Below the pieces are notes generated by a model. It ran no database searches and was not told the origin of the DNA. It saw only the letters and a list, made by a program, of their open reading frames with translations. From Trypanosoma brucei gambiense DAL972 (Eukaryota; Euglenozoa; Kinetoplastea; Trypanosomatida; Trypanosomatidae): a stretch of 64,000 bases of DNA. The stretch spans positions 1,896,061-1,960,060 of the forward strand of contig NC_026742.1 of NCBI RefSeq assembly GCF_000210295.1, written 5' to 3'. Each line of letters begins with the position of its first letter. The first letter of the stretch is position 1. Below, in pieces: positions 18,607 to 29,048 of the stretch. Position numbers and translations under genes: made by a program.

Positions 18607-19761
18607 CTACAAGAACCTCCACCAAGGCGTTGGGGGATTTGAACCACTATTAAAAGACCCCGCCTCCCTAGCCTCCTCAGCACTAGTGCCTTTGTCAGAG
18701 CTCTCCAGGAAATTGTAGGAAATTTTCCTGCCAAATTTCTCCTCATCGTATCCGTGGGATATGCTCTTATACAGCTTCCACGGCATAGGGACGATATGGG
18801 ACTTAGCCAGTGTGCACAGTTCTCCGCATTCCACGACGATGAACTCCTTTTTCGGCGAATTACCGTGTTTGGAGCCTGCGGAGTTAATGCGCTCGATAAC
18901 GTCGAAACCTCCAATGACCAAAGCGAATATTTGAGGAGCGTAGTCTCCCGCGGAAACGTGGATGGCAAAGTTTGGACTCTCCTTGTTTGTCCCATATGCG
19001 ATGGACGACAGCGCCCCACGCCACGACCCCGTACCCAAGTATTCTGTTGGTAAATAGTGGGGGCTGAAGCCAGGTACATCGTGAGTCATCTCCCTGCCGT
19101 CACCAAATATGAGGCAATGCCGTGGGACAATGGCGCTCAGTTGCATACCCCGAAAGGATTCGCCGTTCCCTCCACTTCCCGTGCAGCGGCGATGAAAGTA
19201 CTCACAGTAGTGGGGACAGTTCTCGTTAAGCAACCCAATCACTATTCGACCAATGTCCATCCCATTCTCGGTAATATCAAAGTAGACTACGCTGCCTATT
19301 CGTAAGTCAGCTGGCATATGGTCCACGCCACGCAACATACGTTCGCTGGAAAGTTGCGTCCGATAAAATACGTAAAGAATGATAAGCAACAGAAAGAATA
19401 TACCTAGGCGAATCACCGTCATGATAATGGCGTACTGCCGCGCATGCTCCTCACACCAAGCCATCATTACAAGTTCGAGGTCAGTCAGGACGCGTCGCGG
19501 AAGGGGAACCTCCTCTATAAGAGTTAGCGGTAATCTCTTCACGCGCGTCACTGCGTTACCACCGTCGTCGTGTATGACAATGGGGCCAACCCCCGCCGAC
19601 CGGTCACCACAGCCGCTCCCCTGCAGCCACCGAGCCGAACCACAGATGCGCGCTCGCTGATGCTGAAGGGGTAATTTGACTACCACAACTCGGCCCAGAG
19701 TCGTGCCGTGTAGGGCCCTCACAGGCCCTATGTGTGGCACCCGTCGAACGAGCGCGCTCAT
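18607..19761 (-). CDS. Membrane-anchored cyclophilin-like protein, probably catalytically degenerate
   Basis: 384 residues from ATG 19761. The N-terminus is basic and could target mitochondria. One strong transmembrane helix lies at about 111-133 (AIIMTVIRLGIFFLLLIILY). Residues ~155-315 form a cyclophilin-type domain: VYFDITENGMDIGRIVIGLL aligns with the family's 'vyfDi.ig....GrivieL' start, followed by ...HRRCTG, then HDVPGFSPHYLPTEYLGTGSW and NFAIHVSAGDYAPQIFALVIG. The catalytic FHRhIPxF region is replaced (MQLSAIVPRHCLIFGD), so the usual catalytic arginine context is lost and peptidyl-prolyl isomerase activity is doubtful. It may act as a binding module on the membrane. Orientation and organelle are inference. 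Confidence 0.75.
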   Translation of the reverse strand: MSALVRRVPHIGPVRALHGTTLGRVVVVKLPLQHQRARICGSARWLQGSGCGDRSAGVGPIVIHDDGGNAVTRVKRLPLTLIEEVPLPRRVLTDLELVMMAWCEEHARQYAIIMTVIRLGIFFLLLIILYVFYRTQLSSERMLRGVDHMPADLRIGSVVYFDITENGMDIGRIVIGLLNENCPHYCEYFHRRCTGSGGNGESFRGMQLSAIVPRHCLIFGDGREMTHDVPGFSPHYLPTEYLGTGSWRGALSSIAYGTNKESPNFAIHVSAGDYAPQIFALVIGGFDVIERINSAGSKHGNSPKKEFIVVECGELCTLAKSHIVPMPWKLYKSISHGYDEEKFGRKISYNFLESSDKGTSAEEAREAGSFNSGSNPPTPWWRFL

Positions 19762-20603
19762 GGGGAACTAATTAGTTACGATTACCGTTGTTACGCTTCT
19801 ACGTAATGACTTCTTTTTCACTGATACGAGACGAAAAAATCTTGTTGCGAAGCTGGACACCCTCCGTAAATAGGTTGGCAGCTTACCAACGCCCTCAAAC
19901 TCGTTTACCCGACCTGACCGCCACAGGTTCAGACTCGAGAGTGATGCTAAGATAGGTAAATTGGCAGAGAACAAACAAAATGAAGATTTTATCCCCTAAT
20001 GAAGGTAACGTGACGTGAAGATCAGTGAAACGCGGATGCCACCAGGCTTCCCCCCTTCCCCCAACCCCTCCACAGATGCATCCGTGCCGACACTAGGGGA
20101 AGACATGAAAATAAAAGTAGGGGAGCGACAATCACGGCATGTGAAACATCGCAGGATTATGCAAAAAAAAAAACACTCGAGAGAGCGAGGAAGTTGCCTC
20201 GTTGGAAAACAGTGAGAAAGTGAAATATCTCAACACCTGAACACACAACAAGTTCGATGTTTGTCGCACCGCAACCGCAACTGCCGCGCGGTCCCTTCCG
20301 TATTTCTTATTATACTTCACCGCAAGTGCATTCCTTCAATTCCTTCGCCTCCATATACAGAGAAAGGTGAATAAAGAAAAATATAGCCCACAACTCCGTT
20401 ATCTGGTTTCTCAACGGACAAGGGGAAAAAAAAGAATTCGACACACCTGCTCAATACCTACGCGGTTGTACGTCGAATGCTATATCTCCACCGACTTAAC
20501 ATTTCGCCGCTCTCTCATAGCTTAGGTGCTTACACTCTGTTCTCTTTCGCCCCCCCCTTTATTGCAGCTTGGGCAATTTCCTTCCCACATCCACAGCAAA
20601 ATC
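19762..20603 (-). other. Long 3' UTR/intergenic region downstream of CK2 alpha
   Basis: About 840 bp between the CK2 alpha stop (20604) and the cyclophilin-like start. On the sense strand it should carry the CK2 alpha 3' UTR and the downstream splice signals. It has an A12 run at about 20163-20174 on the plus strand. No gene seen. Confidence 0.45.
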
Positions 20604-21653
20604 CTACTCCGTGACAACATTCCCTCTTTTCTTCTCCCTGATTCTAGCCGTGCACTCAGCCCTCACAGGATCAAAGTACGGATGGTCCATTGCCTCTAAC
20701 GCCTGGGCGCGCTTGACATGATCGTACTGAAGCAGTTGATCGAGGAAATCCAACGCTTCTTTCGGACACAGATGTTGATTCTCTTGCGTAACGAACATCG
20801 TCCAAGGCTTCTTACCATGTCGCCCAACCGCAGTTTCCAGGTGCTGGGGAAGTGTTAGGTTGTACTTGTGGAGGTACTCAAACAGCTCATCGGTTCCTAA
20901 CACTTTGGCGATACGGACCAGTTGATCATTGTTGTCCTTTCCATGAAAGAAAGGCTCCCTCATGAATATCATGCCAGCAAGCATGCAGCCAAGAGACCAC
21001 ATATCAAGCCGGTAGTCGTACATTGGCAGCTCCACTAAGAGCTCGGGGCCTTTGAAGTAACGAGACGCCACTCTGGCATTGTACGGCGTGAGAGGATGGA
21101 AGAACTCAGCCAAACCCCAGTCAATGAGAATCAGGTCCCGCTTTTTATGATCGATTGCAATGTTGTTAGGTTTCACATCACGATGCATTATTCCCATTGA
21201 GTGGGCATACTCTAGCGCTTGAAGAACACCAAATATGTAGTAGCGCACGTCATAATCAGAAAATGTGGGGAATACCGTTCGAAAGTCAGAGGCCTCAACG
21301 TACTCAAATATAAATGAAGGTGTTTTGCTGCAGGGATCTCTCACTACATCATAGAGCTCAACAATGTTGGGGCCCCCTTGCAAGTTTTGAAGCACCTTCA
21401 GCTCTCGGAGTATTTTCTTCTTCTTCACGGGTTTAAGCACCTTAATCACCACCTGACGTCGAACCTTCGTATCCCAACCTAGGAACACGTCACTGTACTT
21501 CCCCCGTCCAATTTTCTCGATGATCTCGTAGCGCTCAGGTGAGCTCCACTGTATGCGGGCTGACTCATAGTCCCAATACTCACGGGGTTTTTCAACGTTG
21601 GCACGAGCGTACCGATGCGCACCGTCTGTGTTAAGTTGCGAAGAGACGGACAT
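20604..21653 (-). CDS. CK2A1: Casein kinase 2 catalytic subunit alpha
   Basis: 349 residues from the ATG at 21653 ([10 protein letters not shown]). The frame stays open to an upstream ATG at 21812, but that extension encodes a poly-Phe stretch that is really the pyrimidine tract of the splice site, so I reject it. Kinase features: glycine loop [10 protein letters not shown] at 48-57, catalytic lysine K71 (VVIKVLK), CK2-specific basic cluster KPVKKKK at 74-80, HRDVKPNN at 157-164, the CK2 hallmark DWG (instead of DFG) at 178-180, and the activation segment ending in FKGPELLV. It is an acidophilic, constitutively active Ser/Thr kinase that pairs with CK2 beta. Length is usual for the family. 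Confidence 0.96.
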   Translation of the reverse strand: MSVSSQLNTDGAHRYARANVEKPREYWDYESARIQWSSPERYEIIEKIGRGKYSDVFLGWDTKVRRQVVIKVLKPVKKKKILRELKVLQNLQGGPNIVELYDVVRDPCSKTPSFIFEYVEASDFRTVFPTFSDYDVRYYIFGVLQALEYAHSMGIMHRDVKPNNIAIDHKKRDLILIDWGLAEFFHPLTPYNARVASRYFKGPELLVELPMYDYRLDMWSLGCMLAGMIFMREPFFHGKDNNDQLVRIAKVLGTDELFEYLHKYNLTLPQHLETAVGRHGKKPWTMFVTQENQHLCPKEALDFLDQLLQYDHVKRAQALEAMDHPYFDPVRAECTARIREKKRGNVVTE

Positions 21654-22097
21654 TTTTATCAGCCAATAGCCTTTAGCACCACGAAAAAAAAAAAAGAATG
21701 AGCAACAAAGCACTTCAAAAATGAGAATAATGATAAGGATCCCCCATGACACGAAAGAGGCTAATGAGAGTTTCAAACCAGCCCTCCTCCTGGCTTTTCT
21801 CCTTCGATTCATTTTCTCAATATTATTATCCCCTCCTCCAGCACAAGAGCAGCAGTTCTCTTTTCTCCAAAAGGAGCTTGCTGCAATCCATGACTTGGAA
21901 AAAAAAACTACTGTTCAGAGAAACCGCACTCTCTGATGCACAATACGCAGGAGAGACGGTACTAAATACAGTTGACTGGATGGCAATTCGGCGGTCACTT
22001 TCTCAATTTTTCACACTACGATGGTAATAGAAAAAGGTTGAGAAACGACCCCTGTATCGCCATCCAATCAGTTGCACTTAACGCTTTGGTTACGTGA
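21654..22097 (-). other. Intergenic between the 218-residue gene and CK2 alpha
   Basis: Contains the CK2 alpha splice signals (21671-21695) and the 3' UTR of the upstream gene. The plus strand at 21780-21900 is also pyrimidine-rich. No further gene is supported. Confidence 0.45.
21671..21695 (-). promoter_or_regulatory. Predicted trans-splice acceptor of the CK2 alpha mRNA
   Basis: On the minus strand a T12 tract (complement of 21684-21695) is followed by CGTGGTGCTAAAG, with the first AG at 21672-21671. Splicing there would add the spliced leader 17 nt upstream of the ATG at 21653. This is the reason for choosing the inner start codon. Confidence 0.6.
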
Positions 22098-22754
22098 TTA
22101 CCCCATATGTTCCACGGTTAGAGGCAACAGAGGTAATCGAGGTACAGCCTCCATACTCATTAGTCGTGAAACGGTATTCTGGGTCATCTCGAGGCTTTCG
22201 GCACCACCACCTAGAGCTAGAAGGTCACACCATATCGGGTCATTTTCATCAATGACCACCACATCCTGTGGCTCTCTTGCACACAGCAACGCCGGAATCA
22301 CCTCATGTCCCTCAACGCTTCCTTCAGCTGCGGGAAGCTCGCCAATGTAAGTGTCAACACTCTGCAAAAATACACCGGAAGCGAAGAACTGTGGCGTAAC
22401 TCCCCCAAGATTAGAGGAGGAAATTGTGGTAGATCGTGTTAGGCCTCCACACGTTGACACTGCCGACGGCATCCCATCCCGACTGTACAGATTCCCAAAC
22501 TCAGTTGAATTTCTCCACGTGCTGCTGTTTTGAGTTGAAGACACTCTGCCATCTGTACGCGACCTCCCGACAGTCACCGGTGCTTTCCCCCTCAACCTGC
22601 AGTCGTCCCGACATGAGCCTGTTAAGACGACGCGCCGAGAGCATGGGTCGGCCACCAGATTTGGGGACGATGGGTGATCGTTTGTGTCACTGGTACGACT
22701 CGACTGAGACAAGGGTTGCATTTCCAGTGGTATGGACTGTCCTCCCCTGAACAT
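22098..22754 (-). CDS. Hypothetical protein, 218 residues
   Basis: Open frame from ATG 22754 (MFRGGQSIPLEMQ) to 22098, correctly oriented and spaced within the cluster. The first ~125 residues are polar and Ser/Arg/Thr-rich, probably disordered. The C-terminal ~90 residues are more hydrophobic and acidic (VFLQSVDTYIGELP, DVVVIDENDPIWCDLLALGGG), suggesting a small folded region or a peptide-binding motif. I recognise no domain. It is probably real because it fills its slot in the gene array and is longer than chance frames here, but its function is unknown. Confidence 0.65.
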   Translation of the reverse strand: MFRGGQSIPLEMQPLSQSSRTSDTNDHPSSPNLVADPCSRRVVLTGSCRDDCRLRGKAPVTVGRSRTDGRVSSTQNSSTWRNSTEFGNLYSRDGMPSAVSTCGGLTRSTTISSSNLGGVTPQFFASGVFLQSVDTYIGELPAAEGSVEGHEVIPALLCAREPQDVVVIDENDPIWCDLLALGGGAESLEMTQNTVSRLMSMEAVPRLPLLPLTVEHMG

Positions 22755-23094
22755 TGACAGTTATTTTTTAAAAAAATGATGAGGAAAGGGACAACGGGAC
22801 TAGAAAGCCCTCGGTCTTATTTTAACTCGTTGCACCGCCGAATGCAATAGTGCTACAGAATACACTATCAGTTAACCCACAGATGATCCCCCAGCTACAA
22901 CTGCTACAAGCAAAACAAAAAAGGAAAGGAAAAAAGTAATATTAAAGACACGGGACAGGTAGAAAGCAATTGTGATAAGCATCACTGATACATAGAGCAC
23001 GTCATATATGATATAGCAAATGACTTTCTGCCAGCACGCTCGAACCGAGAGCAACACAAAGCGTAACCATGCACTGTCACCCGAAAGAGTCGCT
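22755..23094 (-). other. Intergenic downstream of the USP7-like gene
   Basis: 3' UTR of the USP7-like gene plus splice signals of the 218-residue gene. A small hydrophobic open frame on the minus strand (22872-23219) overlaps the USP7-like stop region and is not supported. Confidence 0.4.
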
Positions 23095-26000
23095 TTAATT
23101 GTGGATAACAACCTTATCCTCCTTCCTTGCACATCTTTTCGATAACGGAGCGTGTTCCAAGCCGAGGAAGGCCATCTTCGTAGGGGGTTGTTTGTTGGGC
23201 TGGTAATGATGTTCGTCACAAAAATCGAATAGCTGTTTTCCCATCGCGACAGTGGGCAGCACCTCTAGAACACGATCTTCCTTGACAAGAGCCATCTTCC
23301 AGTCAACCACTGCAGCTTCACTTAAACCTAGCTTCATCGCTATACGCTGAAGGAGTGATGGTGCCATCTCGTCATGACCAATGTAGATACTGAAAGGATT
23401 GCCATGCGTGTCAACAGGGTTCGCACGATTACGTAGCAGTGTAAAGTGATGTACTTGGATAATGGACTGATTTTGGGGGGGAACACCATCTATGGGTTTA
23501 GGCAACTCCTCAATGCGATATTCCGCACTCTCCTCAAATGTGGAGCGATTAAATGTTTGTGCATGATCCTTATCAAAAACATTGTAAATCCTCCCACACC
23601 ACACGTCCACCAACCGGAGGGTTCGCCACGCCTCCTGTGGGTCCAGGCTTGCGTAGTAGTTTAATTCAGATTGAGTCATCTCCCCAGTCTGGGGCTCCTT
23701 CTCCCTGTCACTCCTCACAGACTGAGAAACGGCTAGTGAGTTAACGGACTCGGTGGCCCTCACATCACTGATCTCTTTCACGCATTGGCCGAAAAGCGCT
23801 TTTGGTGTAATTTGCTCTTCACGTGGCATCAACACCCAGTATTCACCGATGGGTCTTACACAACTGCCAAACAGCTTGAACTGAAGCGAATGAGCCGCCT
23901 CAATTTCCGTTACCGTGTACTTACAGTACTCGTAGTAAAGAATTTTCGAGAGTGGTATAGAACGTTGAACAGGAGGGGAAAGCAACCTCGTGAGATTCGA
24001 GCGATCACTTCGGCGCCCCTTCATGAAATACGGCAATCGAGTTTCTGGATTATACATCGTAAAACGAACACGATCATAATTGTCTGATTGACCAATCAGT
24101 CGAGCAACATATCGCTGGAGCTGTTCATACGTCATGTCATCTGCCAACTGCGCATCAACAAGAGTAGGGTACGAGGGGGGTGAATTTAGCTTGATCTCCA
24201 CGGGGATACGACGCCTGAGAAAATGCTGAAAACTAACAATATCGGAATAAAATATATTACGCGCATCGACCCCCGGTGTCTCCTCCTGCCAAATAAGTGT
24301 GTCACCGGACTGTAGGTACTGCTGAGAAGATAAAAATTTCCCCTGTTCATCTTCGACGAGTACGGTTAATTTATTCACGGATTTGTTAATGTCCCTGTCG
24401 TAGCGAGAACCACCAAGCGACAAGGGAAGAAAGGGGGCCACCGTAGGTGTCCTGACTTCTTCAACGCTCTTCAAACATACGCCAGTCAAGTGATGATCAC
24501 GCGTTTTGGCCACGTCGTCTGCAATCCCCGCTATGGCGCTCCGTACAAAGGATTCCATCTTTTCGAAAACGTCTGAAAATTCAACCCTCTTCTTGCGGGA
24601 TATCACTGTGCAACCAACAAAGTGAACCTTCAGCTGCATAGGAGTGTAAACTTTGTGGTGAATTAAGTCATGTTCCAGCTCTTCATCTCCATCTACCTCG
24701 ATGCAATGCGCATTAGCTGCGTTAACAACGAGAACACAACATTCCTTATCCCCACCTAATACGTCGGACACGGCAAGTCTCCCTGAAACACGCCGATGCA
24801 AAGAGAAGCGATTGCGTACACCTTTCGATGCTACGTACCACAGAGTTTGCTCGGAACTGCGGACCCCCAGCTTATCATCAACAAATGAGTTAAACGCTGG
24901 AAGGGCCTCGGAACTCAGAAGCACCCTAAGGGTTCTTTGGGACGGAAATTGCGCCCCAGCAGGTCGTCGGCAGGAAAGAAACTCATTTTTAGCCACAATA
25001 TCATGGGGTTCTATAAAGTGGATGCGACCGTACAAATGGTCCTCAGCCTTCTCCCTGAGTCTTTTTTCACGCTCTTCGCGCTCTCTCTCCAACTGCTGTG
25101 CAACGTGCAACGGAACATCCTTCAACTCGACAGGCCGCAACATCTGCTTTAACTGAGACGTTCGGATGTATACCAACATGTAAGCGTTGGCTATGCTCGG
25201 AACCTGAGAACCCCAGTAGTTTATTCTTGATCCTCCAAAGTTTGTTTCGAAAACATCCCGAAGTGACGCCTGACTCACAACACCATCATTGAACCTGTAC
25301 CACGCATCTGAGCACCATATAAAGCAAAAATAGTGCCCAAACCCAGCATTGGAGCCCGAATGAACTAGCACGCTACAAAGGGTGTAGTGAACTTCATCCA
25401 ACGAGGCGTGAGGCACGTACTTAGACAGGTCCAGTGTGTGGTAATAAACCCAACGACTCAGAACCTTCGTCTCACCTTTTTGCGGATCGTAATCGAATCG
25501 TGTCAAATGAAGAATTAGAATCGGTGGGGTAAGCTTCAGACGAACACCCTTTTCTGCACAGTGGTAAGTCTTTTGGCCGTCGTGTTCGAGGCAATATTTG
25601 TTCTTTCCATCAAGGACCTCCACTTGGAAAAATTTATCCAAACTCGCGTATATATCTGTCGTATTCTTCACAACCAACTGTATATCGTAAAAAAGTTGCT
25701 CCTTTGCCCCATAGTAACCCACTTCACCGACACGAACAAAACTTTCTAAGATTCCAACAAATAATCGACTAATGGCATTGCTTGCAATCTCTTCCACCGT
25801 AAAACCATTATCTGACTTTCGCACTCCTCCTAACTTGTTTTCCAACTTATCAAGCAGTTCACATGTCAATTCGTGAACGTCATGCTGGACAAAACTGTCG
25901 CTTGAACTCCATCCAAAAGACTCGGTAAGCTCAGTAGTATCAGCAGCCTCACTCCCCGTTTGGAGGTGGCAGAACAACCTCTGTAATGCATACGGAATAG

Positions 26001-26580
26001 ACTTCGTTGCCTTAATATTTACATCGTTTTTCTCCTCAGCTTCTTCTGCTGTAGGTATTTGATAAATTGCCAACCGAAACTCGGAAATGTGGAACAATGT
26101 CTGGAGGAGCGAATTCAAGTAACATGTCGCTCCCTGATTCAATAACCCATTATACTTCGTTCTCCGCCTTTTGTGCTCGTTTACTGCGTTACTCGATACC
26201 GTTTCGTCACTTATTATACCTTCGGCCTTCCCATCCACAAAAATGTCGCTGTTGACAACCGTTGGAGCAAGTAAAGAAGTTCTCCGGAGAGAAGGGCTCC
26301 ACAGACGCGCACTCAGGCGGGTGTGAACTATCTGGAATCCCTCACATCCTGAGCCACTGCGCGACGTAACATGATGTATCGCCCGCATGAAAACGGGATT
26401 AAGTGAATGATGGATGCCACACTCAGCCAATAAGGCCACACGATTTCGACCTGTCATAGCCGCCAAGTCACTCCATGTTAAGTGGCATTTCTCCATCGAT
26501 GCCTCCGATGGTAATAGCGACCTGTCATACATGGCGTCATTCCAAAAAATGTGCTTCACAATACCTAGAACCTGAAGCAT
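23095..26580 (-). CDS. USP7-like ubiquitin carboxyl-terminal hydrolase
   Basis: 1161 residues from the ATG at 26580 (MLQVLGIVKH). An extension to 26631 starts at TTG and covers the splice region. The USP catalytic core has the Cys box NGLLNQGATCYLNS with C153, a QHDVHE block (about 232-237), the His box GSNAGFGHYFCFIW with H416, and WYRFNDG with D432. The rest (~500-1161) matches the USP7 layout of C-terminal ubiquitin-like domains, including the DPQEAWRTLRLVDVW segment. Human USP7 has an N-terminal MATH/TRAF domain; the ~150 residues before the core here do not look like one. It should cleave ubiquitin from substrates; the substrates cannot be inferred. The catalytic triad is intact. Confidence 0.9.
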   Translation of the reverse strand: MLQVLGIVKHIFWNDAMYDRSLLPSEASMEKCHLTWSDLAAMTGRNRVALLAECGIHHSLNPVFMRAIHHVTSRSGSGCEGFQIVHTRLSARLWSPSLRRTSLLAPTVVNSDIFVDGKAEGIISDETVSSNAVNEHKRRRTKYNGLLNQGATCYLNSLLQTLFHISEFRLAIYQIPTAEEAEEKNDVNIKATKSIPYALQRLFCHLQTGSEAADTTELTESFGWSSSDSFVQHDVHELTCELLDKLENKLGGVRKSDNGFTVEEIASNAISRLFVGILESFVRVGEVGYYGAKEQLFYDIQLVVKNTTDIYASLDKFFQVEVLDGKNKYCLEHDGQKTYHCAEKGVRLKLTPPILILHLTRFDYDPQKGETKVLSRWVYYHTLDLSKYVPHASLDEVHYTLCSVLVHSGSNAGFGHYFCFIWCSDAWYRFNDGVVSQASLRDVFETNFGGSRINYWGSQVPSIANAYMLVYIRTSQLKQMLRPVELKDVPLHVAQQLEREREEREKRLREKAEDHLYGRIHFIEPHDIVAKNEFLSCRRPAGAQFPSQRTLRVLLSSEALPAFNSFVDDKLGVRSSEQTLWYVASKGVRNRFSLHRRVSGRLAVSDVLGGDKECCVLVVNAANAHCIEVDGDEELEHDLIHHKVYTPMQLKVHFVGCTVISRKKRVEFSDVFEKMESFVRSAIAGIADDVAKTRDHHLTGVCLKSVEEVRTPTVAPFLPLSLGGSRYDRDINKSVNKLTVLVEDEQGKFLSSQQYLQSGDTLIWQEETPGVDARNIFYSDIVSFQHFLRRRIPVEIKLNSPPSYPTLVDAQLADDMTYEQLQRYVARLIGQSDNYDRVRFTMYNPETRLPYFMKGRRSDRSNLTRLLSPPVQRSIPLSKILYYEYCKYTVTEIEAAHSLQFKLFGSCVRPIGEYWVLMPREEQITPKALFGQCVKEISDVRATESVNSLAVSQSVRSDREKEPQTGEMTQSELNYYASLDPQEAWRTLRLVDVWCGRIYNVFDKDHAQTFNRSTFEESAEYRIEELPKPIDGVPPQNQSIIQVHHFTLLRNRANPVDTHGNPFSIYIGHDEMAPSLLQRIAMKLGLSEAAVVDWKMALVKEDRVLEVLPTVAMGKQLFDFCDEHHYQPNKQPPTKMAFLGLEHAPLSKRCARKEDKVVIHN

Positions 26581-26930
26581 GGTTTCCAAAATAGCTTTTT
26601 TTTTAGAAGAGGGGGTGAGGGAAGAAAGCAATCTAACTTTTTAAAAATGAGGTATATGGAGGAGGAAAATGATACCTGTCCCCAGAGTACGAGCAGGAGA
26701 CGTGAACACAATCTGAAACCAAGAAGCCTTTCATCTGAACCCCCAATTTCCGTATCATAAACAAAAATTTAAAAACAGACCAAATACGTGGATGGATACA
26801 TCTTTATTTTCTTCTATTTTGCCTTACTAGTCTCTTGTTGGCACAACGCCGTTATGCCGCCTCTACATGATTCCCAAAATCGGAAGCAAAGCCAAAGAAA
26901 CCAGAAGTTCGGCGAAATATACGATCATCT
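26581..26930 (-). other. Intergenic between roadblock light chain and USP7-like genes
   Basis: On the minus strand, TTCCCTCACCCCCTCTTCTA followed by an A9-G acceptor lies just before the USP7-like ATG and is a good splice-site candidate (about 26594-26625). The rest is presumed 3' UTR of the light-chain gene. Confidence 0.5.
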
Positions 26931-27227
26931 TCAAACATCTGAAAATCGTTGAATTACAATTAGGGTGAAATCCTTGTCCGGAGCGACCATGATTTCGTTC
27001 TTTTTGCTCCTTATGCGCAAGAAGCAAATGTCATTCGTTGGATCTAGATCTCTAACGCAATGACGTGCCTTTGCGGCTAAGGCCGTGATAAGATGCGCAT
27101 ACTGATTTTGTGTGGCAGTGTCCTCAATGGTACTCCTTATTGGCGTTCCTTCATTATTCACCACTATGATTCCCGTTACGTTCGGTCGCTGACTAATTCG
27201 CTGGAAGCTTTCCTCTATCTCAGACAT
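26931..27227 (-). CDS. DYNLRB: Dynein light chain, roadblock/LC7 family
   Basis: 98 residues from the ATG at 27227 ([17 protein letters not shown]). The frame extends upstream without a better start. It has the full roadblock fold signature: [17 protein letters not shown], then the long central helix ([21 protein letters not shown]), then [28 protein letters not shown]. Roadblock/LC7 proteins dimerise and bind dynein intermediate chains in cytoplasmic or axonemal/IFT dynein. The length is exactly that of the family. It is the first identifiable gene of the leftward cluster, next to the strand-switch region. Confidence 0.93.
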   Translation of the reverse strand: MSEIEESFQRISQRPNVTGIIVVNNEGTPIRSTIEDTATQNQYAHLITALAAKARHCVRDLDPTNDICFLRIRSKKNEIMVAPDKDFTLIVIQRFSDV

Positions 27228-28876
27228 CCTCAGACACCGAGAGAGTATGTACTCTGCCGAACACCAAGAACGGTGTGATGAAGTAGAGTTAGAGTATAAA
27301 CAAAGCACCTATTTACTGTGGAGAAAAACTTTACCCTTCGCTGTTCCTCTACTTCAACTTCTATCAACTTCCTTTCGTGTTCACAAATTTCCACAAAACA
27401 CAGCCAATGCTGGCAGATATGTGAAAAGGAATGAAAAAGGAAATGAGCGTTTCGTGTACGAGTAATGCGAAGGCGAAAGAAAAATTGCATATAAAGTGGT
27501 TTTGTGCGCAAAGAGTACAACTCTTGTTCAGCATCCGAAGGAAAATGGCTTAATTAACTATTTCTAGCTTTGCTGCTGATGTTATACACGCGATTGATTG
27601 TTCCAGAAATGAGCAAATGACTTCGATGAAACAACTGAAAACACTCATCCGGGGGATTCCACTAGAACGTTTTGATGGGGTCGCGCGCACACACAGAGGA
27701 AGTCGGTATCATATAAAATAAAAATATTTTGATTGTTTCACCACCAACAATGATCCTTGCCTCTATATTCATGAATTAGCTGGTCACATCCCCTTCATGG
27801 GGTTCGTTTTTATGACAGTCCACAACACCAACTTTCCAATCCTTTCGTTGTGTGACTTCGCATATGTAGCCCTATTGTTAGGGTGGGTGTGGGCACAGTG
27901 AACGAACGCCGTTGAGGGTGGCTGCAGCAAATCCAAAAAGAAAGTTTTTCTCTCCCCGTGTGCACTAAAACCACTGTTTCGGTCCCTGTTGAAGTTCCCC
28001 GATACAGTTACGCACGTGGCGTCATCCTCCCTCCTACTTGGCAGCACAAATTTGCTACCGTAACCGCCTTATTTATGAATACCCTAGCTTTTAAAAGGGG
28101 AGTCAATCGTAAAAACGGGTTCAACTAACGGTCCAAAAGCTAAGAATAAACTTTTTACTATGATCGATAACATCACAGAAGAGCTCCTTCCCCACGACGA
28201 GTTCATTAACAATTTTATCTAGTAGCTCGTTTAAAAAAAAAAAATCCCGCAGCCATCCTCCTTACACCACTGTCACAGACTAGCACCGGTTACGCAGTTA
28301 GACCACTTAAGAAAAAACAGCAGCAAAAACGTTTGCACAAGGGTCAACGGACTTTTAAAAAATAAAGGCAGACGAAAAGCATTGACTAGACAAACTCTGG
28401 CCTGACTCACACGCACAAGATCTGCAAAAGAAAAGGGAGGGGAAACAAGACAGCAATGTTTTGGCCGAACAAACAGTGCGATTAACAGGAATGAAAAAAG
28501 CTGGTGTTTCGCTGATGGCCTCACCTACATATCAATGCGGCCAGCACCAACCTCCGTGTCCGCTCAACATCCTTCAAAAATAGGTATTCCGCGAGCCAAG
28601 ACAAACATATGTATATACGTACAACCACTGAAGATTGCACATTTCCTCTTCTACATATAGCCACCCTCAAGTTTTGTATACCAACACACTGAGCCACTCG
28701 ATAACGGGGATGCCCCCCCCCCAAATATCGCCCGAACTGTCAGACGAGACCATATTAGTCGTGCAAATACAATAATACCTCGCCCAGCGCATCTACAGGC
28801 ATAGACGAATGAAATATAGAAGCAAAGATAGAAACATTGTCAGTGGCCAGCGCACCTCGGCGCAAAAGAGTAAACC

Positions 28877-28919
<43 letters not shown>

Positions 28920-28976
28920 TAATATATAATAATAATAATATAATATAATAATAATATATAATAATAATAATATATA

Positions 28977-29047
<71 letters not shown>
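28877..29047. repeat. AAT/ATA microsatellite, 171 bp
   Basis: Almost uninterrupted (AAT)n with several register breaks (aatatataat, atataatata) in the middle. It lies within the divergent strand-switch region. Such a tract is expected to exclude nucleosomes and to be length-variable between isolates; no specific function is shown by the sequence. Confidence 0.95.

Positions 29048-29048
<1 letters not shown>

Noticed and set aside
21654..21812. N-terminal extension of CK2 alpha with a membrane-like FFFFF stretch
   Set aside because: It is the translated splice-site pyrimidine tract; the family start MSVSS at 21653 lies just after a T12-AG acceptor.
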